From contig CAYQUX010000003.1 of assembly GCA_964420995.1 (NCBI GenBank), positions 1 to 64,000 of the forward strand: a DNA stretch of 64,000 nt, given 5' to 3'. This DNA comes from Leptolinea sp964420995. Lineage in GTDB: Bacteria > Chloroflexota > Anaerolineae > Anaerolineales > Anaerolineaceae. The notes under the pieces were generated by a model. That model was not told the DNA's origin. It worked only from the letters and a program-made list of their open reading frames with translations, and made no database searches. Below are positions 34,457 to 43,246 of this stretch, in pieces; position 1 is the stretch's first letter, and each line of letters begins with the position of its first letter. Made by a program: the position numbers and the translations under genes.

Positions 34457-35707
34457 TCAACCCTTTACTGGAAGAATCAGGTCATACGGATATTCTGCCA
34501 TCAATTCAATCTTTCTCGAGTGGTTTACACAATAGGTATCCTCTATCCTCACGCCCATACCTTTATCCGGGTAATAGAGACCGGGTTCGACAGTAAAAAC
34601 AGCCCCCGGCGCCAGATTATCAGTTTCATCTGCTTTTTCTCCAGACCAGGGTTTTTCATGCACTCGCAAACCAAGTCCATGGCTGACGGAATGGTTGTAT
34701 CCGATTTCTGTATTCTTCTGAGTCCGAACGGTAGGATGTCCCAATTGTTCAAATAATTCGCAGGTCCGCAACTGGTATGGTCGTAAAGGCCGATTTGCCT
34801 CAAGCTCGGAGATTAGCCTGTCGTACACCATTTTCACCTGGTCAAACAATTTGACAACCTCATCCGGAGCATAACCGGGACACCAGGTTCGGGTGAAATC
34901 ATAGAAATATCCACCACCAATCTGGCAGGGGAAAATATCAAAAACGATGGTCTCTCCCAGACGGATGACCGCATTGTCTTTTCCGGTGGAATGCGGAACC
35001 CCGGAGTCATAGCCCTGTGAAAAGATGGTGCCTTCCGGGTTCTCCGCGCCTGATTCTGCCAGCCAAAGGTTGATCAATTGCTTTACCTGGCCGATGGTAA
35101 CCGGATCACCGTTGCGGTCAACCAGTTCATTCTTATGCGCTTTTTGCTGCGAAAGAAAATCTGCCGTTCTCCCCACCACAGAGGTGGTAATTTTTCCCAT
35201 CTGCCGGATCTGCTCGAGTTCATCCTCATCTTTGGTGATCATGGCATTGTAAAGCACGCTCTCTTCCCAATCCGCGGAGAATTCAACTTGAGGGAGATAG
35301 TCCGCGGCAGCCTTTATCATTGAATACGCTTTACCGGCATCTGCCTGGCCATAAACCAGCACTTTTCCCGATGTTACCCCGCAATCCTCCAGAATATGCG
35401 CCAGCCGGCGAGCTTCTGTCTTTGTCCGGTCACCCCCGGTTTCGGCCAATAGGTCCACGTAGGAGAAGGCATTGTTGGAGCGTAGGACACATCCGGTTCG
35501 GGCAGCTTCATCTCGTTCAAAAGCGTCGTGGAACAAAATGGGTTTTTCCCCGGGTTTGATAACCAGGTCACCTCTGGAAACATGGACATTGCCGGTGAAA
35601 TATCGCATGGCCGGATTATGATCGGCCGGACCGGTGACGTAAATTGCTGCAATTGAATTGGACCGCATTAGAGTTTCAAGGGATTTTTTCATTTTTTCCA
35701 TACTCAT
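34457..35707 (-). CDS. M24 family metallopeptidase (Xaa-Pro aminopeptidase-like)
   Basis: 416 residues: an N-terminal creatinase-like domain (1-165) and a C-terminal pita-bread domain. Metal ligands are visible: Asp in VFDIFPCQ and YDFTRTWCPG, His in HSVSHGLGLRVHE, Glu in TVEPGLYYP and GVRIEDTYCV. It probably removes N-terminal residues before proline or acts on small peptides. The gene overlaps the end of selA by about 30 bases; in-frame ATGs at 35701 and 35692 are possible starts. Confidence 0.85.
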   Translation of the reverse strand: MSMEKMKKSLETLMRSNSIAAIYVTGPADHNPAMRYFTGNVHVSRGDLVIKPGEKPILFHDAFERDEAARTGCVLRSNNAFSYVDLLAETGGDRTKTEARRLAHILEDCGVTSGKVLVYGQADAGKAYSMIKAAADYLPQVEFSADWEESVLYNAMITKDEDELEQIRQMGKITTSVVGRTADFLSQQKAHKNELVDRNGDPVTIGQVKQLINLWLAESGAENPEGTIFSQGYDSGVPHSTGKDNAVIRLGETIVFDIFPCQIGGGYFYDFTRTWCPGYAPDEVVKLFDQVKMVYDRLISELEANRPLRPYQLRTCELFEQLGHPTVRTQKNTEIGYNHSVSHGLGLRVHEKPWSGEKADETDNLAPGAVFTVEPGLYYPDKGMGVRIEDTYCVNHSRKIELMAEYPYDLILPVKG

Positions 35708-37052
35708 GGTAAGCGTTATTGATGGATGATATCAAATAATCATCCTGTTCTGGGAAAACTGTACGAGGATCAAAACAAACCAACCCGTCCTGTATCCGTG
35801 CTACCACAGCCGGTGATTGCTTTCGTAAAAGTGAGGCAAATTCATCCGGTTTCTTCAATTGCAGGGCAAGAATCCAGGTCGGAAGTACCTCTTCTGGCAG
35901 ACTACCTCCACCTATGGTTGACTGACCTTTTATAACTGTTCCTTTTCCTAAACTGTTTTGCCAATTAAGTGCTCTTTTGTGGATTTGTTCCAGACCCATG
36001 CTGATCATTTTCCAGACAGGGATTTCCTGTGTTGCCCTGTCTTTCAGGTAACTGAGGATTGTTGCTTCCAGACCTGCAATCAATAATTTGTCAGATCGAA
36101 CCACGCGCGCGAGTGGATGTTTTTTAATCTTTTCAAGATGCGCACGTTTTCCGATTATGATCCCGGCCTGGGGGCCGCCCAGCAATTTATCGCCTGAAAA
36201 GCACAATACATCAACGCCGTCATTTAACGCGTCCTGCGCTGTCGGTTCGTGAGCCAATCCATAGTTATCGGTGTTGAGCAATGCACCGGAACCAATATCT
36301 GCCAGAACGGGGACGTTGTTTGCATGCGCGATATTGCATATTTCTTTGAGTGAAGGCTCGTTGGTATAACCGGTTATCTTGAAATTCGATGCGTGCGCGT
36401 AAAGAACGAAATTTCCGCCGTTGTGAATCGCTTTCTGGTAGTCATTCGCGTGTGTCTGGTTTGTGGTTCCTATCTCAATTAATTTCGCACCAGAAAGCGC
36501 GAGAATATCCGGAATTCGGAAACCACCACCAATCTCAATCATTTGATTACGTGGAATGATCACCTTGCGTCGAAATGCCAGCGCCTGCAACATCAACAAA
36601 ATGGCGGCCGCGTTATTATTCACCACCAGTGCTGATTCAACGCCCAACAGCTCAATTATCAGGTGTTCCAGTCGCGATACCCGATTTTTCCGTTTGCCTT
36701 GAGCGAGGTCAAATTCAAGATCAGAAAAATTTTGCGCGCACGCCTCTATCGCCTGCACGGTATTTTGTGAAAGCGGTGCCCTCCCCAGGTTTGTGTGTAA
36801 GATCACGCCGCTGGCATTGATCACCACCCTGGTTAGCTCCAGGTCAAACCCGGTCAATGTTTGACTGACTCGTTTAAGTATTTCTTCATCGTCCGGGACA
36901 AGTTCTCCTTGACGAACACTCCGGCGAATATCTTCAAGAACAGACCGTATTATTTTTACAACCAGCGGCCGACCGTAAGATTGAATTAGTTGATTTATGG
37001 ATGTGGACTGTAAGAGCCGGTCTACACCTGGTATACCGGAGAGGTTATTCAT
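35676..37052 (-). CDS. selA: L-seryl-tRNA(Sec) selenium transferase SelA
   Basis: 458 residues, standard for bacterial SelA. It converts Ser-tRNA(Sec) to Sec-tRNA(Sec) with selenophosphate and PLP. K289 in CFSGDKLLGGPQAG is the PLP lysine; VVINASGVILHTNLGRAPLS and VVNNNAAAILL are typical. SelB, SelC tRNA and SelD are not in the window, and I saw no in-frame TGA selenoprotein here. It overlaps both neighbours. Its presence suggests that the organism inserts selenocysteine, separate from the selenium-cofactor genes at 49-51 kb. Confidence 0.93.
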   Translation of the reverse strand: MNNLSGIPGVDRLLQSTSINQLIQSYGRPLVVKIIRSVLEDIRRSVRQGELVPDDEEILKRVSQTLTGFDLELTRVVINASGVILHTNLGRAPLSQNTVQAIEACAQNFSDLEFDLAQGKRKNRVSRLEHLIIELLGVESALVVNNNAAAILLMLQALAFRRKVIIPRNQMIEIGGGFRIPDILALSGAKLIEIGTTNQTHANDYQKAIHNGGNFVLYAHASNFKITGYTNEPSLKEICNIAHANNVPVLADIGSGALLNTDNYGLAHEPTAQDALNDGVDVLCFSGDKLLGGPQAGIIIGKRAHLEKIKKHPLARVVRSDKLLIAGLEATILSYLKDRATQEIPVWKMISMGLEQIHKRALNWQNSLGKGTVIKGQSTIGGGSLPEEVLPTWILALQLKKPDEFASLLRKQSPAVVARIQDGLVCFDPRTVFPEQDDYLISSINNAYHEYGKNEKIP

Positions 37053-37449
37053 CTTCTTTCATATAGGCCAGGTAACGGCTGCGTTCATTCATGCGCAGCA
37101 ACATTTCGATGGCAATCATCCCGATGGCTAAAAATAAAACCAGTCCTGAATTTAGAATCCGTCCAAACTGCAACCATGTGATTACGCATCCATAAGTTCC
37201 CACCCAGATTGATTGCCGTACAATGACACTGGCAGATGCACGCGGTTTTCCCGGGAACCTTCGGTTAACAAAGTCGGTCACAGGCATCGCCAATCCGGTT
37301 AAGCCGATGAAAAGAAAAAAATAAAACATCCAGCGTGGGCCCAGAGTTGGAACGGTATTAATAAGTATCACAGCCAGCCCGCCCCAACCGGTTACGGTCA
37401 GGAAAAACGCGGTAAGTACCACAGGAAGGCGGGGAAAATCCTGGTTCAT
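37045..37449 (-). CDS. Hypothetical four-helix membrane protein
   Basis: 134 residues with four hydrophobic segments (about 8-32, 40-58, 75-95, 100-118) and a charged C-terminus MNERSRYLAYMKEDE. I do not recognise a family. It overlaps the selA start by 8 bases, so it is the first gene of this unit. A TATAAT lies on the minus strand at 37471-37476, close before the ATG. Confidence 0.65.
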   Translation of the reverse strand: MNQDFPRLPVVLTAFFLTVTGWGGLAVILINTVPTLGPRWMFYFFLFIGLTGLAMPVTDFVNRRFPGKPRASASVIVRQSIWVGTYGCVITWLQFGRILNSGLVLFLAIGMIAIEMLLRMNERSRYLAYMKEDE

Positions 37450-37559
37450 GGGTCAAAAGGATTATAACCTGAAGTGTATTAATGGGTTTAATTGGGAAAA
37501 TGAAATCTCTTCAAAATTTCGGGGTTATAATTCATATATCATCCTGTTAAGGAGAAACC

Positions 37560-37913
37560 ATGACACAGGGAACCCGCCCACCCGGTAAAACCACCATTGC
37601 ACCAGAAGTACTGGTTTCCATAGCGCGGTTAACAGCGTTAAGTGTACCAGGCGTTCGGAGATTATCTCTGGCACCAACCGATCTGAATAGATTATTCCAC
37701 CGTGGTATCAATGAGGGTGTTGAGATCCGGGTAGAAAACGATACCGTATACGCGGATATTCATGTCGTATTGAATCGTGATGTCAATGTGCGTGACGTCA
37801 GCCGCGGCATTCAGACTCAGGTTGCCCGCGCCATCTCAGAAATGGTTGGCATGGAAGTTGGTAAAGTGAACATTCATGTTGAGGATATTGATTTTAGCCC
37901 GGTAAGCGAGTAG
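37560..37913 (+). CDS. Asp23/Gls24 family envelope stress protein
   Basis: 117 residues with the family pattern: TTIAPEVLVSIARLTALSVPGVRRLS, then a beta-rich EIRVENDTVYADIHVVLNRDVNVRDVSRGIQTQVARAISEMVGM, and VNIHVEDIDF at the end. Members gather near the membrane under envelope stress in Firmicutes, although their mechanism is not settled. AAGGAG is 5-6 bases before the ATG, and a TATAAT lies at 37526-37531. It is 7 bp ahead of nusB, a very common arrangement. Confidence 0.92.
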   Translation: MTQGTRPPGKTTIAPEVLVSIARLTALSVPGVRRLSLAPTDLNRLFHRGINEGVEIRVENDTVYADIHVVLNRDVNVRDVSRGIQTQVARAISEMVGMEVGKVNIHVEDIDFSPVSE

Positions 37914-37920
37914 TTACATT

Positions 37921-38370
37921 ATGAAATCACGCACCAAGGCTCGTTGTATCGCCTTGCAGGTTCTTTACGAACAGGATATGACATCTCACCTTCCAGGCGA
38001 TATTTTGGCAGAACGCCTGACTGATGAGCCGCTGGATAACATTCTGCAGGAATTTTCCCGCCAGATTATTTTCGGCGTTTTGCCAATTACCCATGAGCTG
38101 GACGATTATATCGCCCAGCACGCTCCAGAATGGCCTTTGGATCAGGTAGCAGTCATTGATAGAAATATCATCCGAATTGCCATGTGGGAATTTGCGGTTC
38201 AACAATGCACACCGGTTAAGGTAGCCATCAATGAAGCCATTGAACTGGCGAAGTTTTTTGGTTCAGACTCAACACCCCGCTTCGTTAATGGCGTTCTGGG
38301 TGCACTGGCGAACAGATCCAATGAGATACATCAGGCCTTTGCCGCGATCGTAAAATCCAAAACAAATTGA
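37921..38370 (+). CDS. nusB: Transcription antitermination factor NusB
   Basis: 149 residues. All-helical NusB fold with ARCIALQVLYEQDM at the start and the C-terminal signature AVIDRNIIRIAMWEF...INEAIELAKFFGSDSTPRFVNGVLGAL. It binds boxA RNA with NusE (ribosomal protein S10) during rRNA transcription. It follows the Asp23 gene by 7 bp and precedes the large lipoprotein gene by 10 bp. Confidence 0.96.
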   Translation: MKSRTKARCIALQVLYEQDMTSHLPGDILAERLTDEPLDNILQEFSRQIIFGVLPITHELDDYIAQHAPEWPLDQVAVIDRNIIRIAMWEFAVQQCTPVKVAINEAIELAKFFGSDSTPRFVNGVLGALANRSNEIHQAFAAIVKSKTN

Positions 38371-38380
38371 CTTTTCTCTC

Positions 38381-40840
38381 ATGCGCCTGCAAAATACATT
38401 ACGGCAAACCCGGCTAATTGTCCTTATCACGCTGATAGGCTGCCTGGTTTCTTCAGGTTGCGCGAATGAGAATAATCAAATAATTGCCGAAGAAGCCAGC
38501 GCTCATCCAGATGTGCTGGCCTCTTTTTTGGTCACATTACCCGCGAAAATTCCAGATAGTTCCCAATTATCCATTGAATGGGTGGACCCCGTAAATGCCC
38601 ATTCGTTAAATCCAACCTACTCCCTCATGCAAAAAGTGGACGACACGCATTATCAATTGGATGCGCCAGCGAAAAAAGGGAGTTTGCTGCGGTACCGTTA
38701 CGTGCTTTCCGAAAAAAATCCGGTCATTGAATTGTCAATTTCCGGTCAGCCGCTCGTATCGCGATTTTTTTACATTACAGACCATTCCCGTATTCAGGAT
38801 CAAGTTTTGGGCTTTTCCCAGACCTCCACCAAAATTCCGACCGGCAGCATGGAAGGTTTAATAACAGAGTCTGGAAGCGGAAAACCCTTACCCGGGATGA
38901 TCATTACAACCAGCGGATTATCCTCAATCAGTTCCATGGATGGTTCCTTTCGATTGGCGGGTATTCCGACCGGCACACAAAACATCACCATATTCAGTCC
39001 TGATCAATACCACGAACCTTTTCAACAGCAGGCTGTAATTGATGATGGCAGCATAACTCCTGTCAATTTGGAATTAGTTCCCCGCAGGATGGTCAATGTT
39101 ACGTTTATTGTAAATACTCCGCGCACCACGCCAGAATTGGCAGCGTTGAGAATGTTCGGCAATGTTTCCATGCTTGGGGATAGTCATGCAGAATTATTTG
39201 GAGGTACTGGACGTATTCAGAACCGAGCACCTGTCTTGACCAGGCAGTCTGAGAATAAATACTATTCTGTGCTTCAACTACCAGCGGGGTCAGAGATCCA
39301 TTACCTCTATTCAATAGGTGACACATTCTGGAATCGCGAAACAACGACCAAAGGGATTTTTTCCAATCGACACATTTTTATACCAGATGAAGATGTGGTT
39401 GTGGAAGACACCATCAATTCCTGGAATACTATGAATTTCCAACCGGTGACATTTCAATTCGCCCCCCCACCAGGCTTGCCTGATGGAGAAAGTATTCAGA
39501 TTCAGTTCAACGCGTTTGGTTGGATGGATCCACTGGAGATGTGGCCTGTAGGTGATGGAACCTATGAATTTCAATTATTAAATCCATTGAATTTCTCAAA
39601 AGCCGTGGATTACCGGTTCTGTCATTCAACTTTATGCGGTACCCGTGACCCCCTTGATATGATCGACCAGATCCAATCCTTTCAGGCATACGATTCACCC
39701 CAGGCATTACCCACTGTCGCCGGACGTTGGTCAACATGGTCGCCAATCACGGAACCTACAGTTGTAACCACCGAGCAGAGCTCTCCGCGTGAAGAAGGAT
39801 TTGTTGCTGCCATTGAGTTTTCTGATACGTATCGCCCCGATTGGAAAGCGTATGCCTCTTCAGCTCTTGATGCTGCAGGAAGTTTGAACGCCAATACAAT
39901 AATCCTTCCCGTCAGTTGGACTTTTCGCTCTGCCAATCCACTCTGGCTTGATGTGGATTTAAGTCAGAATCCGTCTTATCAAGATCTGACGGACATCATC
40001 TCTCTTGCCCGTGAAAAAGGTTTTCGAGTCTTTCTGATGGCCGTTACGCAATACCCGACATCACCGGACGAATTTTGGAATGATTTTTCGCACGATTCAA
40101 CCGGCTGGGACCGGTTTTTTAAGGAGATTTATCGTTTTTATGTTTCAACATCCAATTTAGCCAGACAAAGCGGTGCTGATGGGTTGATAGTAGGAGACGA
40201 GACTGTATCAGGATTATTGGGAAAAACATATTCCAGGAATGGCGTACTCGATTCTTACCCGGAAGATTCGTCCCAGGCCTGGAATCAATTGTTGGCAGAA
40301 ATTCGTGCCGCGTATAAGGGAACCATTCTTATTGGCTTGAATTATGCTGACCTCTCCGGTCTTTCGGAAGTGTCAAAAGAAAATTTTGATGGTGTCTACC
40401 TGTATGATCTGGGAAAAATTGCCGATTCCAGCGCAGAAATCACAACCTATACAGACATTATCGCCGCGAAGTTCGATGAAACAGTGATGTCAGTGTTTGT
40501 TGAAACAGGCAAAACAATCTGGATCGGATTGGACTTTCCTTCCTTATCCACCGCCTACCTTGGTTGTGTGGATGTTTCCGGGAATTGCGTAAATCCATCC
40601 ATTTTGAACTTTCCATCTCCGGCGCAGCCAGACCTGGGTGTTTCGTTGCAGGAACAGGTCAAGCTGTATAACGCATCTCTTCCAGAAATTAACCGCAGGA
40701 ATTGGATAAAAGGTGTTTCTTCGCGTCGATTCTTGCTTCCAGCGGTTAACCATGACCAATCTTCCTCCGTGCATGGTAAACCGGCATCGGATATCATATG
40801 GTATTGGTATTCATCAATGACAGGTAAACCAACTCAATAA
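38381..40840 (+). CDS. Large surface lipoprotein with regulatory-like, beta and TIM-barrel domains
   Basis: 819 residues. Lipobox VSSGC (C27). A carboxypeptidase regulatory-like beta domain spans about 155-235 (GLITESGSGKPLPGMIITTSG; GSFRLAGIPTGTQNI). Two or three beta-sandwich modules follow, resembling starch-binding or CBM folds (240-345, 360-450). The C-terminal third (about 480-790) looks like a glycoside-hydrolase TIM barrel related to GH113 or GTA-type barrels: FRVFLMAVTQYP, GADGLIVGDETVSG, TILIGLNYADLS, IWIGLDFPS. Glu in VGDET could be the acid/base. I cannot assign a substrate. It sits in the nusB-pckA interval and may act on surface glycan. Confidence 0.6.
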   Translation: MRLQNTLRQTRLIVLITLIGCLVSSGCANENNQIIAEEASAHPDVLASFLVTLPAKIPDSSQLSIEWVDPVNAHSLNPTYSLMQKVDDTHYQLDAPAKKGSLLRYRYVLSEKNPVIELSISGQPLVSRFFYITDHSRIQDQVLGFSQTSTKIPTGSMEGLITESGSGKPLPGMIITTSGLSSISSMDGSFRLAGIPTGTQNITIFSPDQYHEPFQQQAVIDDGSITPVNLELVPRRMVNVTFIVNTPRTTPELAALRMFGNVSMLGDSHAELFGGTGRIQNRAPVLTRQSENKYYSVLQLPAGSEIHYLYSIGDTFWNRETTTKGIFSNRHIFIPDEDVVVEDTINSWNTMNFQPVTFQFAPPPGLPDGESIQIQFNAFGWMDPLEMWPVGDGTYEFQLLNPLNFSKAVDYRFCHSTLCGTRDPLDMIDQIQSFQAYDSPQALPTVAGRWSTWSPITEPTVVTTEQSSPREEGFVAAIEFSDTYRPDWKAYASSALDAAGSLNANTIILPVSWTFRSANPLWLDVDLSQNPSYQDLTDIISLAREKGFRVFLMAVTQYPTSPDEFWNDFSHDSTGWDRFFKEIYRFYVSTSNLARQSGADGLIVGDETVSGLLGKTYSRNGVLDSYPEDSSQAWNQLLAEIRAAYKGTILIGLNYADLSGLSEVSKENFDGVYLYDLGKIADSSAEITTYTDIIAAKFDETVMSVFVETGKTIWIGLDFPSLSTAYLGCVDVSGNCVNPSILNFPSPAQPDLGVSLQEQVKLYNASLPEINRRNWIKGVSSRRFLLPAVNHDQSSSVHGKPASDIIWYWYSSMTGKPTQ

Positions 40841-40859
40841 ATCTGATCAGGAGACCGGA

Positions 40860-42473
40860 ATGGACCTCAACAGTTTTTCGGGAGCCCCCAATGTTTTCGG
40901 ACTGGATTATCTTGGTTTCCGCAATCTGAGAGCGGTTTTCTGGAATTTATCCGCAGCAGAATTGGTTGAACAAATCATCTTACGGCAAGAGGGGAAAATA
41001 TCCCGTACGGGTGCCATTGTAGTGGACACATCACCACACACTGGTCGATCGCCCAATGACAAGTTTTTCGTCAAGACAGAGGTTACTGAAGGAATTATTG
41101 ATTGGGGTGATATTAACAGAGGCATTGAAACTTCGCAGTTTGACCGGTTACTGATCAAACTGCAGGCATATTTCCAGGGGCGCGATGTTTTCCTTCAGGA
41201 CATGTCAGTGGGGTCAGACCCCATGACAGAAACCTATGTGCGTGTCATCACAGAACGCGCCTGGCACAGCCTGGTCGCCCAGAATCTCTTTTTGAGGCTT
41301 GGTGGTGACAGGTTGGCCAATTTTGTCCCGGCATTCACAGTAATCTGTGCACCCGGATTTCAAGCCGACCCGGCCGGCGATGGAATGAACTCATCAACAT
41401 TTATTGTTATTGACCTTGAAAAAAGACTGGTTCTGATTGGTGGGACGGCGTATGCCGGGGAAATCAAGAAATCGGTGTTCACCTACATGAACTACATCCT
41501 TCCCCATAAAGGGATTCTTCCCATGCACTGCGCTGCGAATGTGGGAAAACAAAATGATACGGCCTTGTACTTTGGCCTCTCAGGTACAGGCAAGACTACA
41601 CTTTCCTCTGACCAGGATCGTAAACTTGTGGGTGATGACGAACATGGTTGGACTGATCATGGGATTTTCAATTACGAAGGTGGTTGTTATGCCAAAACTA
41701 TCCGGCTGAGAAAAGAACTTGAACCCGTGATTTGGAAAGCTGCCCACCGGTTTGGCGCGGTCCTTGAAAATGTGGTTATGGATCCCCTCAGCCGAATAAT
41801 TGACTTTGATAATACCCGCATCACAGAAAATACACGGGCTGCCTATCCTATCAACTTTGTGGACAATTATGTGACCAGTGGTTGCGCCGGACATCCAAGG
41901 AACATATTCTTCCTTTCCGCCGACGCCTTTGGCGTATTACCTCCCATATCACGTCTGGATATTAATCAGGCTATATATTATTTCTTATCCGGTTATACAG
42001 CCAAGATAGCGGGAACAGAAACGGGATTGAGTAAAGAGCCCTCTGCCACTTTTTCCACCTGTTTCGCGGCACCCTTTTTACCCTTGAATCCAAGAGAATA
42101 TGCCGGTATGTTGACCGGTTTGCTGACACAATATAAATCAACCGTCTGGTTAATTAATACCGGCTGGACAGGCGGCAAATATGGATATGGCACGCGCATC
42201 CCGCTCGCCAACACCCGCGCCATGATCCATGCCGCGTTGAATGGATCCTTGTTGGATGTTCCAGTCCGAATTGACCCCTACTTTGGTCTCCCGGTTCCAG
42301 TTTCCTGTTCCGGGGTTCCAGATGAGCTTTTAACACCTGAAAAAACCTGGAAAGACAGGGAAGGTTTCAGACAAACAGTCAGCTATCTAATCGATCTGTT
42401 TTCCAGGAATTTTGAAAAATACAAAAATTCGATATCCGCCGAGGTTTATTCAGCAGGTCCGACCGTTCATTAG
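40860..42473 (+). CDS. pckA: Phosphoenolpyruvate carboxykinase (ATP)
   Basis: 537 residues, normal for the ATP-dependent class. It interconverts oxaloacetate + ATP and PEP + CO2 + ADP. The P-loop is GLSGTGKTTLSSD and the metal-binding region KLVGDDEHGW; HTGRSPNDKFFV and NFVDNYVTSGCAGHPRNI are family motifs. A GGAGA ribosome site lies 6 bases upstream. It begins 19 bp after the lipoprotein gene and converges with the prepilin peptidase gene. Confidence 0.97.
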   Translation: MDLNSFSGAPNVFGLDYLGFRNLRAVFWNLSAAELVEQIILRQEGKISRTGAIVVDTSPHTGRSPNDKFFVKTEVTEGIIDWGDINRGIETSQFDRLLIKLQAYFQGRDVFLQDMSVGSDPMTETYVRVITERAWHSLVAQNLFLRLGGDRLANFVPAFTVICAPGFQADPAGDGMNSSTFIVIDLEKRLVLIGGTAYAGEIKKSVFTYMNYILPHKGILPMHCAANVGKQNDTALYFGLSGTGKTTLSSDQDRKLVGDDEHGWTDHGIFNYEGGCYAKTIRLRKELEPVIWKAAHRFGAVLENVVMDPLSRIIDFDNTRITENTRAAYPINFVDNYVTSGCAGHPRNIFFLSADAFGVLPPISRLDINQAIYYFLSGYTAKIAGTETGLSKEPSATFSTCFAAPFLPLNPREYAGMLTGLLTQYKSTVWLINTGWTGGKYGYGTRIPLANTRAMIHAALNGSLLDVPVRIDPYFGLPVPVSCSGVPDELLTPEKTWKDREGFRQTVSYLIDLFSRNFEKYKNSISAEVYSAGPTVH

Positions 42474-42481
42474 GAAAGCAC

Positions 42482-43228
42482 CTAATGATAGAAATACAAA
42501 ATAAAAATGCTGCCGGCTATAATAAATGGCCCGTATGGAATTGCCTGAAAAGCTTCATATCGCTTACGAAATAACGCGACAAGAATGTAAACTCCGGAAG
42601 CCACTCCGCCAAATACGATGGCCAATAAAAGTGCCGGTAAGACATAAGGAAAACCGGTTAACAAACCCACAATACCGGCCAGATGCACATCACCAAACCC
42701 AAGGGCCTCTTCATCTACCGGTTGGTCACGATTCCGTGATAACCTGCGGGCAAATACTTTTCCAAGGTAATACAGGATAAGGAAAATTAAAAATCCGCCA
42801 ATACCCCCCAGAATCGTTTTCGTCAACCCATTAAGCATGTATCCACACAGAAAAGCAACAAAATACCCAACCACGCTAACCTGTTCCAGAATTACACGAT
42901 ATTCAAGATCGGTAATGGTCATGGTCAGAAAAACAAGCAGCATGGTTGTGCTGGCCCAAAAAGGCAACTGCCTGATTGGGAACATCACAGAAAGAAGTGA
43001 CAAAAGGATACTTCCGCAGATTACCAACCAGAATCGTACTTTATTCTTTTTGCCGCAGGAGCGGCAATCAGCCCCCGTGAGAAAATCCTTGATGACTCGA
43101 TTTTCTCCACAGGCAAGACACACCGGTTTGGTCAGTTTCCTGTTTCTGGGAAGCACATCTGCCAGGTAGTTAGCCGCCAATCCCAGAAAATAACCGCAGA
43201 TTATGGAAAATAAGACAAGTAACGGCAT
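42482..43228 (-). CDS. Prepilin peptidase (A24 aspartic, PilD-like)
   Basis: 248 residues, about seven helices. The cytosolic N-terminal loop has two CxxC pairs (C37/C40 and C55/C58), as in PilD with its methyltransferase loop. Catalytic aspartates are D107 in TITDLEYRVI and D180 in LGFGDVHLA. It removes the leader of type IV pilin or pseudopilin precursors at the membrane. No pilin or pilus-assembly gene adjoins it. It lies 18 bp from the divergent mrfA gene. Confidence 0.9.
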   Translation of the reverse strand: MPLLVLFSIICGYFLGLAANYLADVLPRNRKLTKPVCLACGENRVIKDFLTGADCRSCGKKNKVRFWLVICGSILLSLLSVMFPIRQLPFWASTTMLLVFLTMTITDLEYRVILEQVSVVGYFVAFLCGYMLNGLTKTILGGIGGFLIFLILYYLGKVFARRLSRNRDQPVDEEALGFGDVHLAGIVGLLTGFPYVLPALLLAIVFGGVASGVYILVALFRKRYEAFQAIPYGPFIIAGSIFILYFYH

Positions 43229-43246
43229 GATTTTATTCCCTGTAGT

